Origin: Karstenula rhodostoma CBS 690.94
Taxonomy: Eukaryota; Ascomycota; Dothideomycetes; Pleosporales; Didymosphaeriaceae
Length of the DNA stretch: 64,000 nucleotides
Assembly (NCBI GenBank): GCA_010093485.1
Contig: MU001492.1
Span: forward strand, 832,228-896,227
Direction: 5' to 3'
The position numbers were made by a program, and so were the translations under genes. The notes below the pieces were generated by a model. It was given only the letters and a program-made list of their open reading frames with translations. It was not told where the DNA came from and ran no database searches. Of this stretch, positions 33,634-44,900 are shown piece after piece. Positions within the stretch are counted from its first letter, which is position 1; the number at the start of each line of letters is the position of its first letter.

Positions 33634-36548
33634 AAGCTCACTTGAAATCACGTCTTTGCCGGCTCATGAGCAGACCCGGCCTAGTCCTACGTCCTCAATG
33701 TACGGTGGGACCCTCGGCATTCTCATGCTTCTCTCGTTGCCAGTGTATTATATGGAGATTGTTCGGCATTAACATCTCTGAATAGTTTCTTCTTCTTTGG
33801 CACGCCTTGCGGTCTTCGAATGAGTAGACTTGTTATAACAGGACTGCGACTCTTTTTCCAGCGCTTTCCAGTCGTTGCGTTTCAGCGGGCGTTAGTTGGT
33901 ATCTGTCACAACGTCATATACGTATTGAGGGTCGATATCCATGGAGTGGCTAGTTTGGACTTCAGTCATCGCTGAATTCGTTTTCTCGTCGCCACGCACG
34001 TATGTCGCGAGCGATAACAATAATCATAATAAGTCCATAAGTGCACCGCGCTGTTGCCTTTGAGATTTTTCACATCAGTCCACCGCAGGCCGTTTTCTTC
34101 GCAAGACGCAAAGACCACAAAACGGCGCCCATCGAGCGAACCCTACCCTGTCACGGCGGCTTTTCTGACAAGTTCTACCCAGTAGCAACATTAGTACACC
34201 ATGATAGTCAATGGTGACACGGGCTATTCGATGACACAGACCTTAGAGATTTCCCCAACAACGCATTACCTGGAGGTGACTGCAGTCACCAGCGGACGGC
34301 CTTAAGTTTCCAGGCTCGGACTCCGGACGACACCGCGCTTGCGCCCGAGCACACATCGGATTATACTATGTCGTCTGTGAATATAGACGGCCCGGTTCCC
34401 AATCCAATATATGACATCAGCAGCAGAGAAAGCCTACCGATCAATGTAGCCTTCACGCTGGTATGAATACCTAGATGCATATGCTGGGCGCTTGGCTTAT
34501 ATCAGGTCTTGAACATTGTAGATTCTAAACACCTAGGGTATACGAAGATGGGTCCAACATGTTGTCAAATGCTGGACGAAGTCTCAACATCAACTGCGAC
34601 TACATGTTCGACCGAGTTGATCGCATCATCCTCGTCGTTCGAAACCTCGCCTTCCGAAATGCTCCATCAGCATGCGTACCGCTCTCACATCAGTATTGCG
34701 CTCACCGAATTTGAGATTGTTGTGTTGAAACAGTCGATGAGACAGTGGTTCGTGCTAATTTTCCGCGCACTACACATGGACCAGCATTTCAAACCAACCA
34801 ATGGTTCTCCCTTTCTGCGATACAATTTTGTCGACGCTCACACGCCGTCACCACGAAGCGTCAGCGGCGGATTCGCTACCCCACTCTCATAGTGCATTGA
34901 ACAGAGGTTGCAAATGCCTCCAGTGTACCTCGCTAGAAATAACGCACAGGGGGGAGAGCGTAGAGAAGCCTCGCCCCAGCTTACTACAAGACATGTAGCG
35001 TTCTCATCAGCATGCGTCATTGCTTCTCAGATCCGAAGGACGCGGCATTCACGCATAGCAAACCACGGATCTTGTCCTACACCGTGCTACTAAACATAAC
35101 CTTCGGCACGTAGGCGCTCGGCGTGGAGCGTAAGGCGTTAAGCGTGCGGACACAGGATCTAAGACACGTGAGATTGGCGGGGATGAGACCCGCTCGGATC
35201 TCTCCTGTGCCCTCGGTACCAAACCCCTGTCAGCCCTATACTTGCTTCGAGCCGCAGAAGGGCTTGGGTTCAACCGTCGCGGTGGACCTCATGTCATTGC
35301 GAGTCCGAGAGGACTGCCTGATTGATGCCCTCCTGCTTTGCAGCAAAGACGGTCGGGTCACAGGCATTCGAAAACACCCCACAGCCAATCTTATTCGATA
35401 CGACGCACTTTCGCATGCTCAGTACAAGCAGGTCAAGTCTTCATTCTGAATGCGACATTTAGTTCTGCTTTGTAGCCCAAGAGCTTCTAGGCTACCGGAC
35501 AAACCATGTCTTAACAGCTCTGAGAAAAGTTTCCATGTTCATCTAATACATTGGCTGTACTAGACCAATTTCTCGACAAGCTGCGTTAACCGCGATCTAG
35601 TAACGGAGTGCCGGCCTAATAACTGTCTTTTAGCCCTGTTTCACCGCCGATGCGCACCTTGCGCCCACCCAATCCTTCGACACCAAGTATACGTTATGCG
35701 AGTCGTCAAGTCCTGCCATAGCTGACCTCGAACATATGTCATGCAAGTTGACCTATTGCACTGCTCTATCAATGCAAGGTAGACCAGCTTCCATCACCGA
35801 CAAGAACAACCATGCACAGGGCACGAGATTGACTGAGTGAATAAGCTTACACAAACATATACAACCCCATCGCACCGCGATGCCATGTCATAAACGCCGT
35901 GTCTCGGGCATTCCCGAGACGGGTCGAGATCAGACCACGCTTCGTGTGCAGTGCACCCATCCCGCGCAGAACGCGGACCCTGACTCAAGTGTGCGTGATG
36001 CGTTTACCAAACATGGACAATGCTTGGTGAATCTTAAGGCGAACCACACCCATGTACTCGTATAGAGTACATTAGGCAAGTCGTGTGGCTGCCACTTTAC
36101 CAGATTCGCAAAGAGCATTCGCCCCAAGCGCTTCAATGATTATCATTCGTTATGAGTGCAGTCGGAGTAACGCACAGCCTCGCGATGCCCATCAAAAACC
36201 CCGACCTGTCGCAGGAACAGGTTGCACAACAGCGCAAGCCACGATCCTGCCGATCCTTCTGCGCCCCAGAACTTCAACCTCACACCATATCACAAATGCT
36301 ATGGCTGAGCATACGACAGGCAACTGCATCATCCACCGAGTCATCTTTTGCGTCGTTTTTGTACATGGGTATCTGAATCTACATTGTTCGTTTTCGCCTT
36401 GCCCACATGCTGTCCCCTGCAAGACTCACGTCTCGCGCCGGGAATGCAAACACCGCCTCGCGCTGTTCTGTTCCTCTCAAATTTACCAAAAATATACAAG
36501 CCTTGCGCATCCAACCCCAATGCATGCCGCTGTTGTCCATGTGCGTGC
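33634..36548. other. long intergenic region, nothing supported
   Basis: About 2.9 kb between FNIP and the convergent Nup49 gene. ORFs at 34509-34892, 35123-35449 and 36085-36717 are isolated, lack family features and conflict with each other in frame. The last runs antisense over the 3' end of Nup49. I see no RNA gene or clear repeat. Confidence 0.4.
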
Positions 36549-38123
36549 TCAGAGCAAAGGTGCTCCAACGCCTCCCAGCGTGTGTCTCGTGACATCGTCC
36601 CGCACCTTGCCAACTTTCTTAGCCGAATCCACAATGGCGGACTCAATTGCCCTCAGGGCCTCAACAAGCTGCTGTCTGTCGTCCATGGACTTATTCCGCG
36701 CGCCTGCAAGCTGCTGAGTCTTCTCGTAAGCACCGGCTTCCATGGTCTTCAGGTGCATCTCAATTTCGCGGATTTGGCTTTGGTACGTCTGCAGTGTCTT
36801 TCCTAGATCATCTGTGCGGCGGTTGAAGTAAGCAATGAGATCCACTGGCTTCGTGGGGTCGTCGTTCTCCAGGGAGCTTGCTGCTGCGGGTTTCGTGGTG
36901 GACGCAGAGAGGTTCGATGGGTTTCCGTAACGGAACTGAGCAGGCAGCGCTTGGTTCACAATGGCACGGAACGAGAGCTCGGCGTCATTTGCATCGTGGT
37001 CGACTATGGTCTTCAAGTGCGCGATGCTGGCTGCGTCGTTTTCCAGACCCAGCGCGACCGTCGCGAGCTTCTTCTCGACATATTCCACGTCTGGTGCTAT
37101 CGTCTCAAGTTTCTGGATGTGGCCGGGATAGGCTTCGCGCATCTTGTTCACGGTGTCGATTTTTGCCTGGATCGCATCGTCGAGCCCGAAGACCTGTTTC
37201 TGGATGTCCGGGTGCAGATCGTTAAGGCGGGTGGTGCCTTTGATCTGACTCAGATCGTTCATCTGAATGACCTGTGAGCCGCCGAGGTTGGAGCTCTGGC
37301 CCAGGCCGCCGAGGGTGTTGTTTTGTGAAGCCATACCGCCAAACAGCGTGTTCGACTGCTGAGGCTGGTTCTGCTGGTTGTTGCCAAAGAGCGAGGGGGT
37401 GGAGGTCTGGTTCTGCTGTTGCTGTTGCTGTTGCTGTGCATTTCCAAACAAAGACGAGCCGGTGTTTTGTTGTGCGGTCGACCCGCCACTGAGGGACGCA
37501 GTTAGCCTTTGTGTAACCGTTTGCAGGATCCCTTACTTACAACGAGGGCTTCGGCTGGTTCTGGTTCTGGTTCTGATTCAGATTCTGGCCGAGGTTACCG
37601 AATAGTCCACCCGTTTGGGCAGTCTGAGTCTGGTTCTGGGCATTGGTGTTCGCTCCCAGGGCGCCCCCAAATAAGCTGGAGCCCTGCTGGGGTTGTGACT
37701 GCTGGGTGGATGCACCGAAGAGCCCCCCGGTGGCGGCGGCGGGCTGCTGGGGCTTGTTCAGAGAGCCAAAGAGGCCGGCCGACTGGGGTGGCTGTGAAGG
37801 CTGCGCGGCGGATGCACCGCCGAACAGCCCGCCCGTCTGTGGCTGCTGCGAGGTCGCGGTGGACGAGGCGAAGAGGCCGGCGCTCTGTTGCGCCTGGCCC
37901 GTGGCATTTCCGCTGCAGGTCCGTTAGCATGGTGGGCATGGTCAGCGTGTCGGACCCCAAGAGAGCCGGCCCCATGGGCGGATGGTAGGGCTCCTGTGGG
38001 ATGGGGCAGGCGTCGCGCATGGCCGCCATGGAGACGTCATGGCGGGAAGGTGGATATATATACGCACAAGAGACTGCTGCCGGTGTTGATGCTCAGCGAG
38101 TTGGAGCGTCCGAAGCCCGCCAT
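36549..38123 (-). CDS. NUP49: FG-nucleoporin Nup49 (Nup58 family)
   Basis: Three minus-strand exons (38068-38123, 37541-37912, 36549-37488) with introns of 155 and 52 nt (donors GTGCGT, GTAAGT) give 455 residues. The first ~215 residues form a Gln/Asn-rich FG domain with repeated GLFG/LFG motifs (TGGLFGGAS, SAGLFGSLN, TGGLFGAS, SSLFGGALG, TGGLFGNLG) and a polyQ run. The C-terminal half, from IQMNDLSQIKGTTRLNDL, is a coiled coil that pairs with Nsp1 and Nup57 in the central transport channel of the nuclear pore. KTIVDHDANDAELSFRAIVN and YFNRRTDDLGKTLQTYQSQI are typical Nup49/Nup58 segments. It diverges from the Fip1 locus with a 148-bp shared promoter. Confidence 0.93.
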
Positions 38124-38271
38124 TGTGAAGCGTCTGTGGCCGTCCGCCGAGTCGCACGCAAACCGAGTGCCTGAGCCTTGACGCTTGACGCTTGACGCTT
38201 GACGCAGGTCGCGCGCGCTGTCGGTTGCCGCTGGGCTGTCGCCGTGGTTGTCGCTGTTGGTGGCTGCGGCG
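38124..38271. promoter_or_regulatory. shared divergent promoter Nup49/upstream ORF of Fip1
   Basis: Only 148 bp separate the two divergent start codons. It contains three head-to-tail TTGACGC copies (about 38179-38203). No TATA box is seen. Confidence 0.4.
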
Positions 38272-38762
38272 ATGAGTGCACCCCGGGCCGAGGGCTTCGC
38301 GGGCTGGAGCGACGTGGTGGCGCGGCGCGAGTGGGAGGTGAGGTTCGCGATGGAGCGGCTCGAGAGGAGGGAGCCCGTGGACCTGCCGCTGTGCCGGATG
38401 GAGAGGGTCAGCGCGTGAGTGAATTGCGACTGTTTGCTCGAGGGTAGCGAGATGCACGCCAAGCATGCAGAGGCGCAGAGCCGCAGACAGGCACAAGCAG
38501 CACTAACACGGCCCGCAGAGACAACACCAACAACACCAACAACACCACCGACGCCAACGACCGCACCGTCCGCATCGGCCTCAAGCGGGGCAAGCTGCTC
38601 TACCTGTTCAAGCACCCGACCCACGACGTCGAGCGCGACAAGCACCGCAACGTCATCACCCGCGCGCGCTTCATCAAGCAGCGCCTCGAGAGCGCCGGCT
38701 ACCGCCTGATACCCTGGGACTTCAAAAAGGGCCAGCCGCCGCGCTTCTGGGACCACCACGCC
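38272..38762 (+). CDS. small conserved-looking protein, in frame with Fip1
   Basis: Exon 38272-38414 (starts MSAPRAEGFAGWSDVVARREW) joins through a 104-nt intron (GTGAGT...CACTAAC...CGCAG, 38415-38518) to a second exon at 38519. The reading continues as a basic protein (VRIGLKRGKLLYLFKHPTH, then ESAGYRLIPWDFKKGQPPRFW). There is no stop: the frame runs straight into the ATG of Fip1 at 38763. It is either a real N-terminal extension of Fip1, or a separate gene ending at RFWDHHA whose stop has been lost, or a mis-spliced leader. The composition is clearly protein-like, and the splice signals are good. I do not recognise the family. An Asn/Thr-rich run (DNTNNTNNTTDAND) at the exon 2 start is simple-sequence expansion. 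Confidence 0.55.
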
Positions 38763-38932
38763 ATGGACGACGACGACGACGATCTGTACGGGTCCTCAGA
38801 GCCCCAGCAGCCCGCCGCCCCGGACGCGCCCGCCCACGACGACGGCGACGACAGCGCCGACGAGCCCATGGAAGAGGAGTCTGCCGATGACGACGACAGC
38901 GACGACAGCGACTCGGTACGCCCCGCGCCCAC

Positions 38933-38980
<48 letters not shown>

Positions 38981-39724
38981 CGCCCAACGCCCGCTAACAC
39001 CGCGCAGGACCTCGAGATCATCATCGACAAGCCCGCCGTCGCCCCCAAGCCTGCCCAGCAGCAGCAGCCGCCCCAGGAATCAAAAGCAATCAAGATCGAG
39101 GCGCCGCCCCACGCCTCGACCGCGCCCTCGCAGGCTGCCCGCACCACAGTTCCCCACCTCCCCACCCAGCCCGGCACCGCATACCCCGCCATACGATCCT
39201 CCACCATCGACGTGAACGCCGACCCCGTCTACCCGCCCGTTGGCAAGCCCATCTCCCACGTCGCCATGGACGCAGACCTGGCCGAGGAGACCAAGCCCTG
39301 GCGGCTGCCCGGCGCCGACCAGTCCGACTTCTTCAACTACGGCTTCGACGAGTTCACCTGGGAGCAATACCGGCTCAAGCAGCAGGAAATGACCGACACC
39401 ATCGCAGTCCAAAAGGCTCAGCAGCTGCAAATAGTCGCCATGATGGGCGGCTTGCCCGGCCCCGGCGGAGGCCCAGTCCCGACGGCCCCCACCGCCATGC
39501 CTGGAATGCCTGGCGAGGCCGAGATGATGCAGATGATGCAGCAGATGGCCGCCCAAGGCATGGACCCCAGCAGCATGGACTTCAACCAGATGATGATGCA
39601 AATGTCCAACGGCGGAGGCATGGGTGGCTTTGGCGGTCCCAGTGGCAACCAAGGAAACTTTGGCGGCGGTCATGGCGGTGGAGGCGGTGGGAGAGGGCGC
39701 GGACGGGGCCGGGGAAACTGGTAG
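38763..39724 (+). CDS. FIP1: pre-mRNA polyadenylation factor Fip1
   Basis: Two exons, 38763-38915 and 39008-39724, with a 92-nt intron (GTACGC...GCTAAC...GCAG), encode 289 residues. An acidic N-terminus (MDDDDDDLYGSSEPQQ) is followed by a proline-rich linker. Next comes the Fip1 motif, KPWRLPGADQSDFFNYGFDE and FTWEQYRLKQQE (about residues 140-175), which docks onto CPSF30/Yth1. A Met/Gln/Gly-rich tail ends in RGRGRGRGNW. Fip1 tethers poly(A) polymerase to the cleavage and polyadenylation factor. The intron is largely made of a TGTGCC hexamer repeat. MDDDDDDLYG is the usual fungal start, but the frame upstream is open (see preceding entry). Confidence 0.92.
38931..38981. repeat. hexamer microsatellite in Fip1 intron
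   Basis: About eight copies of TGTGCC fill the middle of the Fip1 intron (38916-39007), leaving the donor and the CGCTAAC branch site intact. The repeat has no stop in the coding frame, so retention would add a (CA)n peptide and then change the protein end. Confidence 0.75.
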
Positions 39725-39924
39725 CTCGAGGGTATTTTCTACGAGTAGTGCTTCAGGAGCGGATGGGTGGCTGCATTCACGGCGTTCTATGTACAACAAC
39801 ACGATACCAAAAGGGTTTGTCTCTGGGCACAACATGAATTGAACTCGTTTTGCAAAACTTCACGTTGGTGTAAGCTGCAGCGTCGATGCCATAATTCGTT
39901 CATTGTCTGTGCAGCGATACTGCT

Positions 39925-41252
39925 CTACTTCTTCGACGCAACCTTGACAGCAGGAACCTCCTCATCTTTGGGCAGGATGTCCGGCAGCGGTCCCACAGGC
40001 GTAATCGCAAACTGGTTAATCTGCGAGTGGCTCTTGGTGTAATGCTTCTTGATGTGCTCAAACTGCGTCGTCTCCCCAAATGCTGCGTGGTCCCAGTACA
40101 AGTTCCGCAGCCACTTGTGCAAGTGCGGATATCCGCTCCGAATATCGCGGATGTTGCACTTGAAATGCTGTACATAGACGGGGTCGAAGCGGACAATCGT
40201 CGTGTAGAGCCGCACATCTGCTTCGGTGATGGTGGGGGAGGAGAGGAGGAACGGTGTCGACGACTCGGAGAGGGCGTCTTCGACGCGGTCGAGGGAGGCG
40301 AAGAGGGTGGTTACGGCTTTGGTATAGGCCTCTTCGGTGCTGAAATTGAAATGTTAGAACCACGTTCGTTTGTATGTCAAGATACCAGGAGAGGGTCTTT
40401 GGAGACACTCGAGTGAAAAGATTGAAAAGAAAGGAAAGGAGAAATATACGTAGCGAATCCGCTCTTATACACGCCGTTGTTGATATCATTGTACACCCAG
40501 TCGTTCATCTCCTCGATCTCTTTCTGGAGTTTGGTTGGGAAGAGGTCCACCGACTTGTACTTTTCCTCAAGCTGGTCGTCAAACGCCGTGTAGAACATAC
40601 GGATGATCTCGCTACTTTCGTTGCTGACAATCTTGCTGGCCTTGTTGTCGTATAACGTAGGCACCGTAAAGCGCCCCTCATAGTTTGGATCTTGCTTGAA
40701 GTAGATGTCGCGGATATGCGTGAAGCCCTCATGAATCGGATCCGGTGTTGTCAAGTCCCCTGCGACCTGCTCACCCTTTTCAGCAAATCTCCATCCTGCC
40801 ATAACTTGTCAGCACCTATCCAACCCGTCTTCAAGTCCCACATAAGTGCGACCTCGCTTACCCTTCTGGCCCATATGCCAATGCACGCTCGTGATGCCCA
40901 CAAAGTCCTCCAGCCCCTTCAACTTCCGCACAATCATAGTGCGATGTGCCCATGGGCATGCATAGCTCACGTACAAATGGTACCTTCCCTTCTCGGGTGG
41001 AAACTCAGCGTCGGGCTTGTTTTCAATCCAATTTCTGAAAGCGGACGTCTGCCTCTTGAATTCACCCGACTTGTCGCCCGGTTTCACCCAGTCGGTGATG
41101 CTTCCTTTCTGCTCGGGTGCTTTGTCCATGGCGCTTTTCCTGCTCGAGTTTCTGAAGGCGCGGTATGGAGGCGCGGTGGATGATCTGTGTATCAGGTGCC
41201 AGGGTGAAATTGAAGATGCTCGAATGCGATGCAGGAAGAGAAGCGCGGACAT
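39925..41252 (-). CDS. Ecm4/xi-class glutathione S-transferase (glutathionyl-hydroquinone reductase)
   Basis: Three minus-strand exons (40862-41252, 40450-40795, 39925-40339) with introns of 66 and 110 nt encode 383 residues. The thioredoxin-like part carries the family active site [12 protein letters not shown], whose Cys forms the mixed disulfide with glutathione. [20 protein letters not shown] before it and the all-helical C-terminal domain ([44 protein letters not shown]) complete the xi class. The enzyme reduces glutathionyl-(hydro)quinones. The start chosen (ATG 41252) adds a positively charged, Ser-rich leader that could target mitochondria; ATG 41129 (MDKAPEQ) would give a 342-residue cytosolic form. 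Confidence 0.92.
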
Positions 41253-41984
41253 GTAACAGTGTGAACTAGGGGCATGTAGAAATATAAAGAAAAGTAAATG
41301 GCTACAGAGCCGATGTTTGGAGCTCATCACACTAACGCGAATCGACGTCTACGTCCCGCTTTCGTCATGTTGTCCTCGCTTCCGACTTCCGATGCCGATT
41401 GACTAAGCTTGACAAACCAACAACACAGCTTCGCGTGGCGATCTGGCCAGGAGCACCCAATGTTGCCGCCCCTTACGCGCAATGTCGACCGCGACGACAA
41501 AGCGTTTATCGAGCAGATCCAATGCCGGGTTCGCGGGTTCAATTCGATCCAACAACGGGGCTTCACAACCCATGGCAGGGGAAAGAGATTCTCTGGAACA
41601 CTGCTACGGCATGACACGATGCTTGGGGGGCGGCTTGGGTGGATTGTTTTGGCACTGTTGAGCACTGAAGCGCAAGCAAGCTGATAATTTACACGTTCCA
41701 TCTTCCTTTCCTTCTGCCATACAAGTGACCATCCTACAACAGCCGTCCGTTGCAAATGGAGTAGATATATCGCAAACCTTCTGTACAATATAAATCTAGT
41801 ATACATACGCTCCAGGCGCCCGCCCTTTGATACACACAATGAACGCAGAGAAGTTGTCCAAAGGGAAACGCCATGGAAATGCTCTTCCCAATGCACAATG
41901 CCGGAAAACGCCGCGCCGAATGAATACTACCCTATCCCAAACGTATCGGTCCACAAAAGAATGCGGATCGCAAAAACTATCCGC
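41253..41984. other. intergenic, nothing supported
   Basis: About 730 bp between the GST promoter and the 3' end of RPO41. I considered a tRNA around 41500-41560 because of GGTTCAATTCG, but no cloverleaf forms. Confidence 0.4.
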
Positions 41985-44900
41985 CTAGGAGAAAAAGTAT
42001 TGGGACTCGCGCAACCTCGAGACATCCCAGTCACCCTTCTTTGGCACCGGTGGGAATGTCAGTGGAAGCCACACAGCGACAGTCTGGCTCGCCCCACCAG
42101 TCTTCGCTTTTCTCTTCTCCTGCTTGCTCAATGCACCCTCATCTTCCATCTCTTCTTCTGCGGCGATAAGATCAGCCTCGAAAACATCGTTGGCTAAGGC
42201 ACCAGAAGCCTCAAGTTCCTCAGTGACATGGCTAGCCTCGGCTGTGAGCAGCATCTCTTTAACCTCGTCAAGCTTGGGACCGGCGGTGTTCTTGCTTTCC
42301 CCCATGCGAGCAAGGCGATACGATGCAATGGCGCTGGAGTCTTGGTTCGCTAGCCATATACTTGTTGGTGTGACCATCTTCAGACCCTGCTCCCTCTTCT
42401 CTGGATCCTCGCTGTTCAGTAGGTCCTGTCGCTGGGCCTCGAGGGCGAGTTCATCAAAGGGAGCTTCCCTGTGTGTCTTGCGGGCTAAACGACCATCTTC
42501 CCCGTCGCCACACTGTGCCGCTCTCCAAACTAAAATCTTCTTCGCAGCATCCGAGGCAGGCTTGAGAAGCGCCTTGTGCATTGACCCAGAATAGCGAGCT
42601 GCAAATTCGGCAGCGAGCCGACCCATAATGTCTTCGGAATGCATGCGTACAAAAGCGTCGCGTAAGATAATATTCAGGTTGGGAACGTCAGCAGCGTGCG
42701 TCCAAAAACTGTCGTGGACGGCAGCAAAATCGATACCCATCTCATTACATTTGAGTGCCGACAGTATCATATGAGTAGCGTCGAGCGAATGGATGAAATT
42801 GGGCGGAAACGCTTGAAGTTGTTTACGTTTATCAATAGCCGCGTTACCCTGGCTGCGCGAGACGACGATTTCTTGAAGTTTTGTCTTCACCACATGAGTT
42901 GCCATCTTACGATACGGTTGCACAACCGGCATCTTCAAAGGCGTTGTCCAGATGATCGGTGTCTTGAATGCTTCCATGTCTTTGACAAGCTTCTTCTCCA
43001 GGCTCTTGCTCACAGATTTGGGATTCTTGTACTTGGTTTCGTAGGCTTTCTTGTTTCCGTCGAGGTGATCACGAAGCCTCCTGATTTGGTCCGCAGAAAC
43101 AGATGTTGATATGCGTTCACCGCATTCGCCAAGCCAGTATTGGATTTCCTGGGCTCCATTGAAAATCTTGCCCAGGGCTAAGAAAATCTTGCCCGCAATA
43201 TAGGACGCAGCCAGCCAGATCTCAGTCGTTTCGTCTTCTCGTTGGAAAAAACTTCTGAGCTCATCCTCGACTTGGTTTTTAGCGCCAATGAACGTGACAC
43301 CGTACACATTAGTCATGACAGTTCGCTTGACGACCTTCCGAGAGATTTTGTCCTTTAGCATAGTTGCCAACCTGTGGCCTTTTGCAGCATCATCAGCAAC
43401 CATGCTCCTGACAAGGTCGGCAACACCGGTGTAGATATCCTGCGGTCGGTCGGATGGTTCGAGGTTGACTTGGCTAGCGCCGGCAGTATCACCTCCCAGT
43501 GCCGCATAATGCTGAAGTCCGTTACAGGTCCCATCCTGATGAACGGGAAGGCGCGAGACAAAACGAGTTGGATCTGGGGATTCGAGCGCGTTCTTCAACT
43601 CTATGCAACACGCAAGACACTGCCAGGGATCCTCTGCCTTGGTCCACCATCTCCTTCCGTTAAGAGGGTTCGTCGCAGAATCGTATATTTCGTAAAGATT
43701 GTCCATAGCGAACTGTTCCCGCTCATATAAGCTGGCTTTGTCGAACCCGTAAAGGTTCGCCAAATGGACCTTGAGCCATTGCAGACCCACAGTGCCTAGC
43801 TCTTTGCCGTTTGCAAATCTTAGGAGACATCTCGCAAAATCGGATCCCATATGATTTAGTACAGGGGGGATGGGATACGCTCTACCCCGAAAATCTACGC
43901 TGTGCGGAAAGTATAGCTTCTTCTCTTTGACAAAGGCACGTGCGGTTTCCAGCTGGAAATTTTGATAGCAGCGTTGCGAATGCAACCCTGCTCGGGTATT
44001 TTCGTAGTCGGCGATTGCCCTTCTCCATGCCGTCTTTTGGGATGCAGATGCATCCTGCGGGGGTTCCTCGGGGAGTGTGGGACCAGCTTTCTCCCCGACC
44101 ATTGCTCCAATGCCTTCTCCACTGTTCCATGCTTGGACCATGACTTCGAACACATCCTTGTTGATCTGCCACGGCACCTTCGAAAGTACGTCGAGACCTG
44201 TGAGCATCTTTTCCATATCACCGTTTTCTATGGCTGAATGAGCGTATGCACGTTGCGACTGGTCATGGTTCTTCAAACGGACCACGGCCTGTGAAGTCGT
44301 GTAGTAGCCACCTTCGTCAAAAGCAGTCCAAGGCTTGGGTTCGAAGACCATGGGGAGCTGGACACTTTGAACGGAATGCGTAGGCTCCTGCATTAGCTTA
44401 TTGACGATCTCCTGGTGGGGGGCAATCCACCCTGTTCTCTTGCCATTAGCAAAGCCAACGTGGTGATGGAAGGCAGCTTGTGTGTTGGTCAAAGTTTTGC
44501 CAGATTTGGGATCTTCAACCGTCACGGTGACCATTGCTGCTTGCAGAAAATGCTCGATTAGCAAGGCACCAATCCTAGTCTTGATTGCGGTGGGCATCTC
44601 GGAACGCAAAAAAGAATCCAAGGGGAAATCGGTAGTCTTGGTCGTAGGTTTCTCTTCAGGTTTGGCGCCTTGTGGTTGCAATGATAGAGAATCGAGCATT
44701 GCGCGACGAGCTTGCTTGCGCTGTTTCTTCCGTGCTGAGACCAATTTCTCTTTTGCATCCGAGATGGCCTGGTTCCGAATGTCTTCTGCTAGTAGGCCAG
44801 AGAGCTGGGAAATCTTCAGGTCGTTAGTATGGTCGCTTCGACCAACTGCAACGCCCTGAATCATGCGCGACACAGTTATAGCTGCCATCTTTTCTGGTTT

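Noticed and set aside
36085..36717. 210-codon plus-strand ORF
   Set aside because: Antisense to the Nup49 3' end and without protein features.
41500..41560. Possible tRNA because of GGTTCAATTCG resembling a B box
   Set aside because: No A box at the right distance and no acceptor stem pairing.
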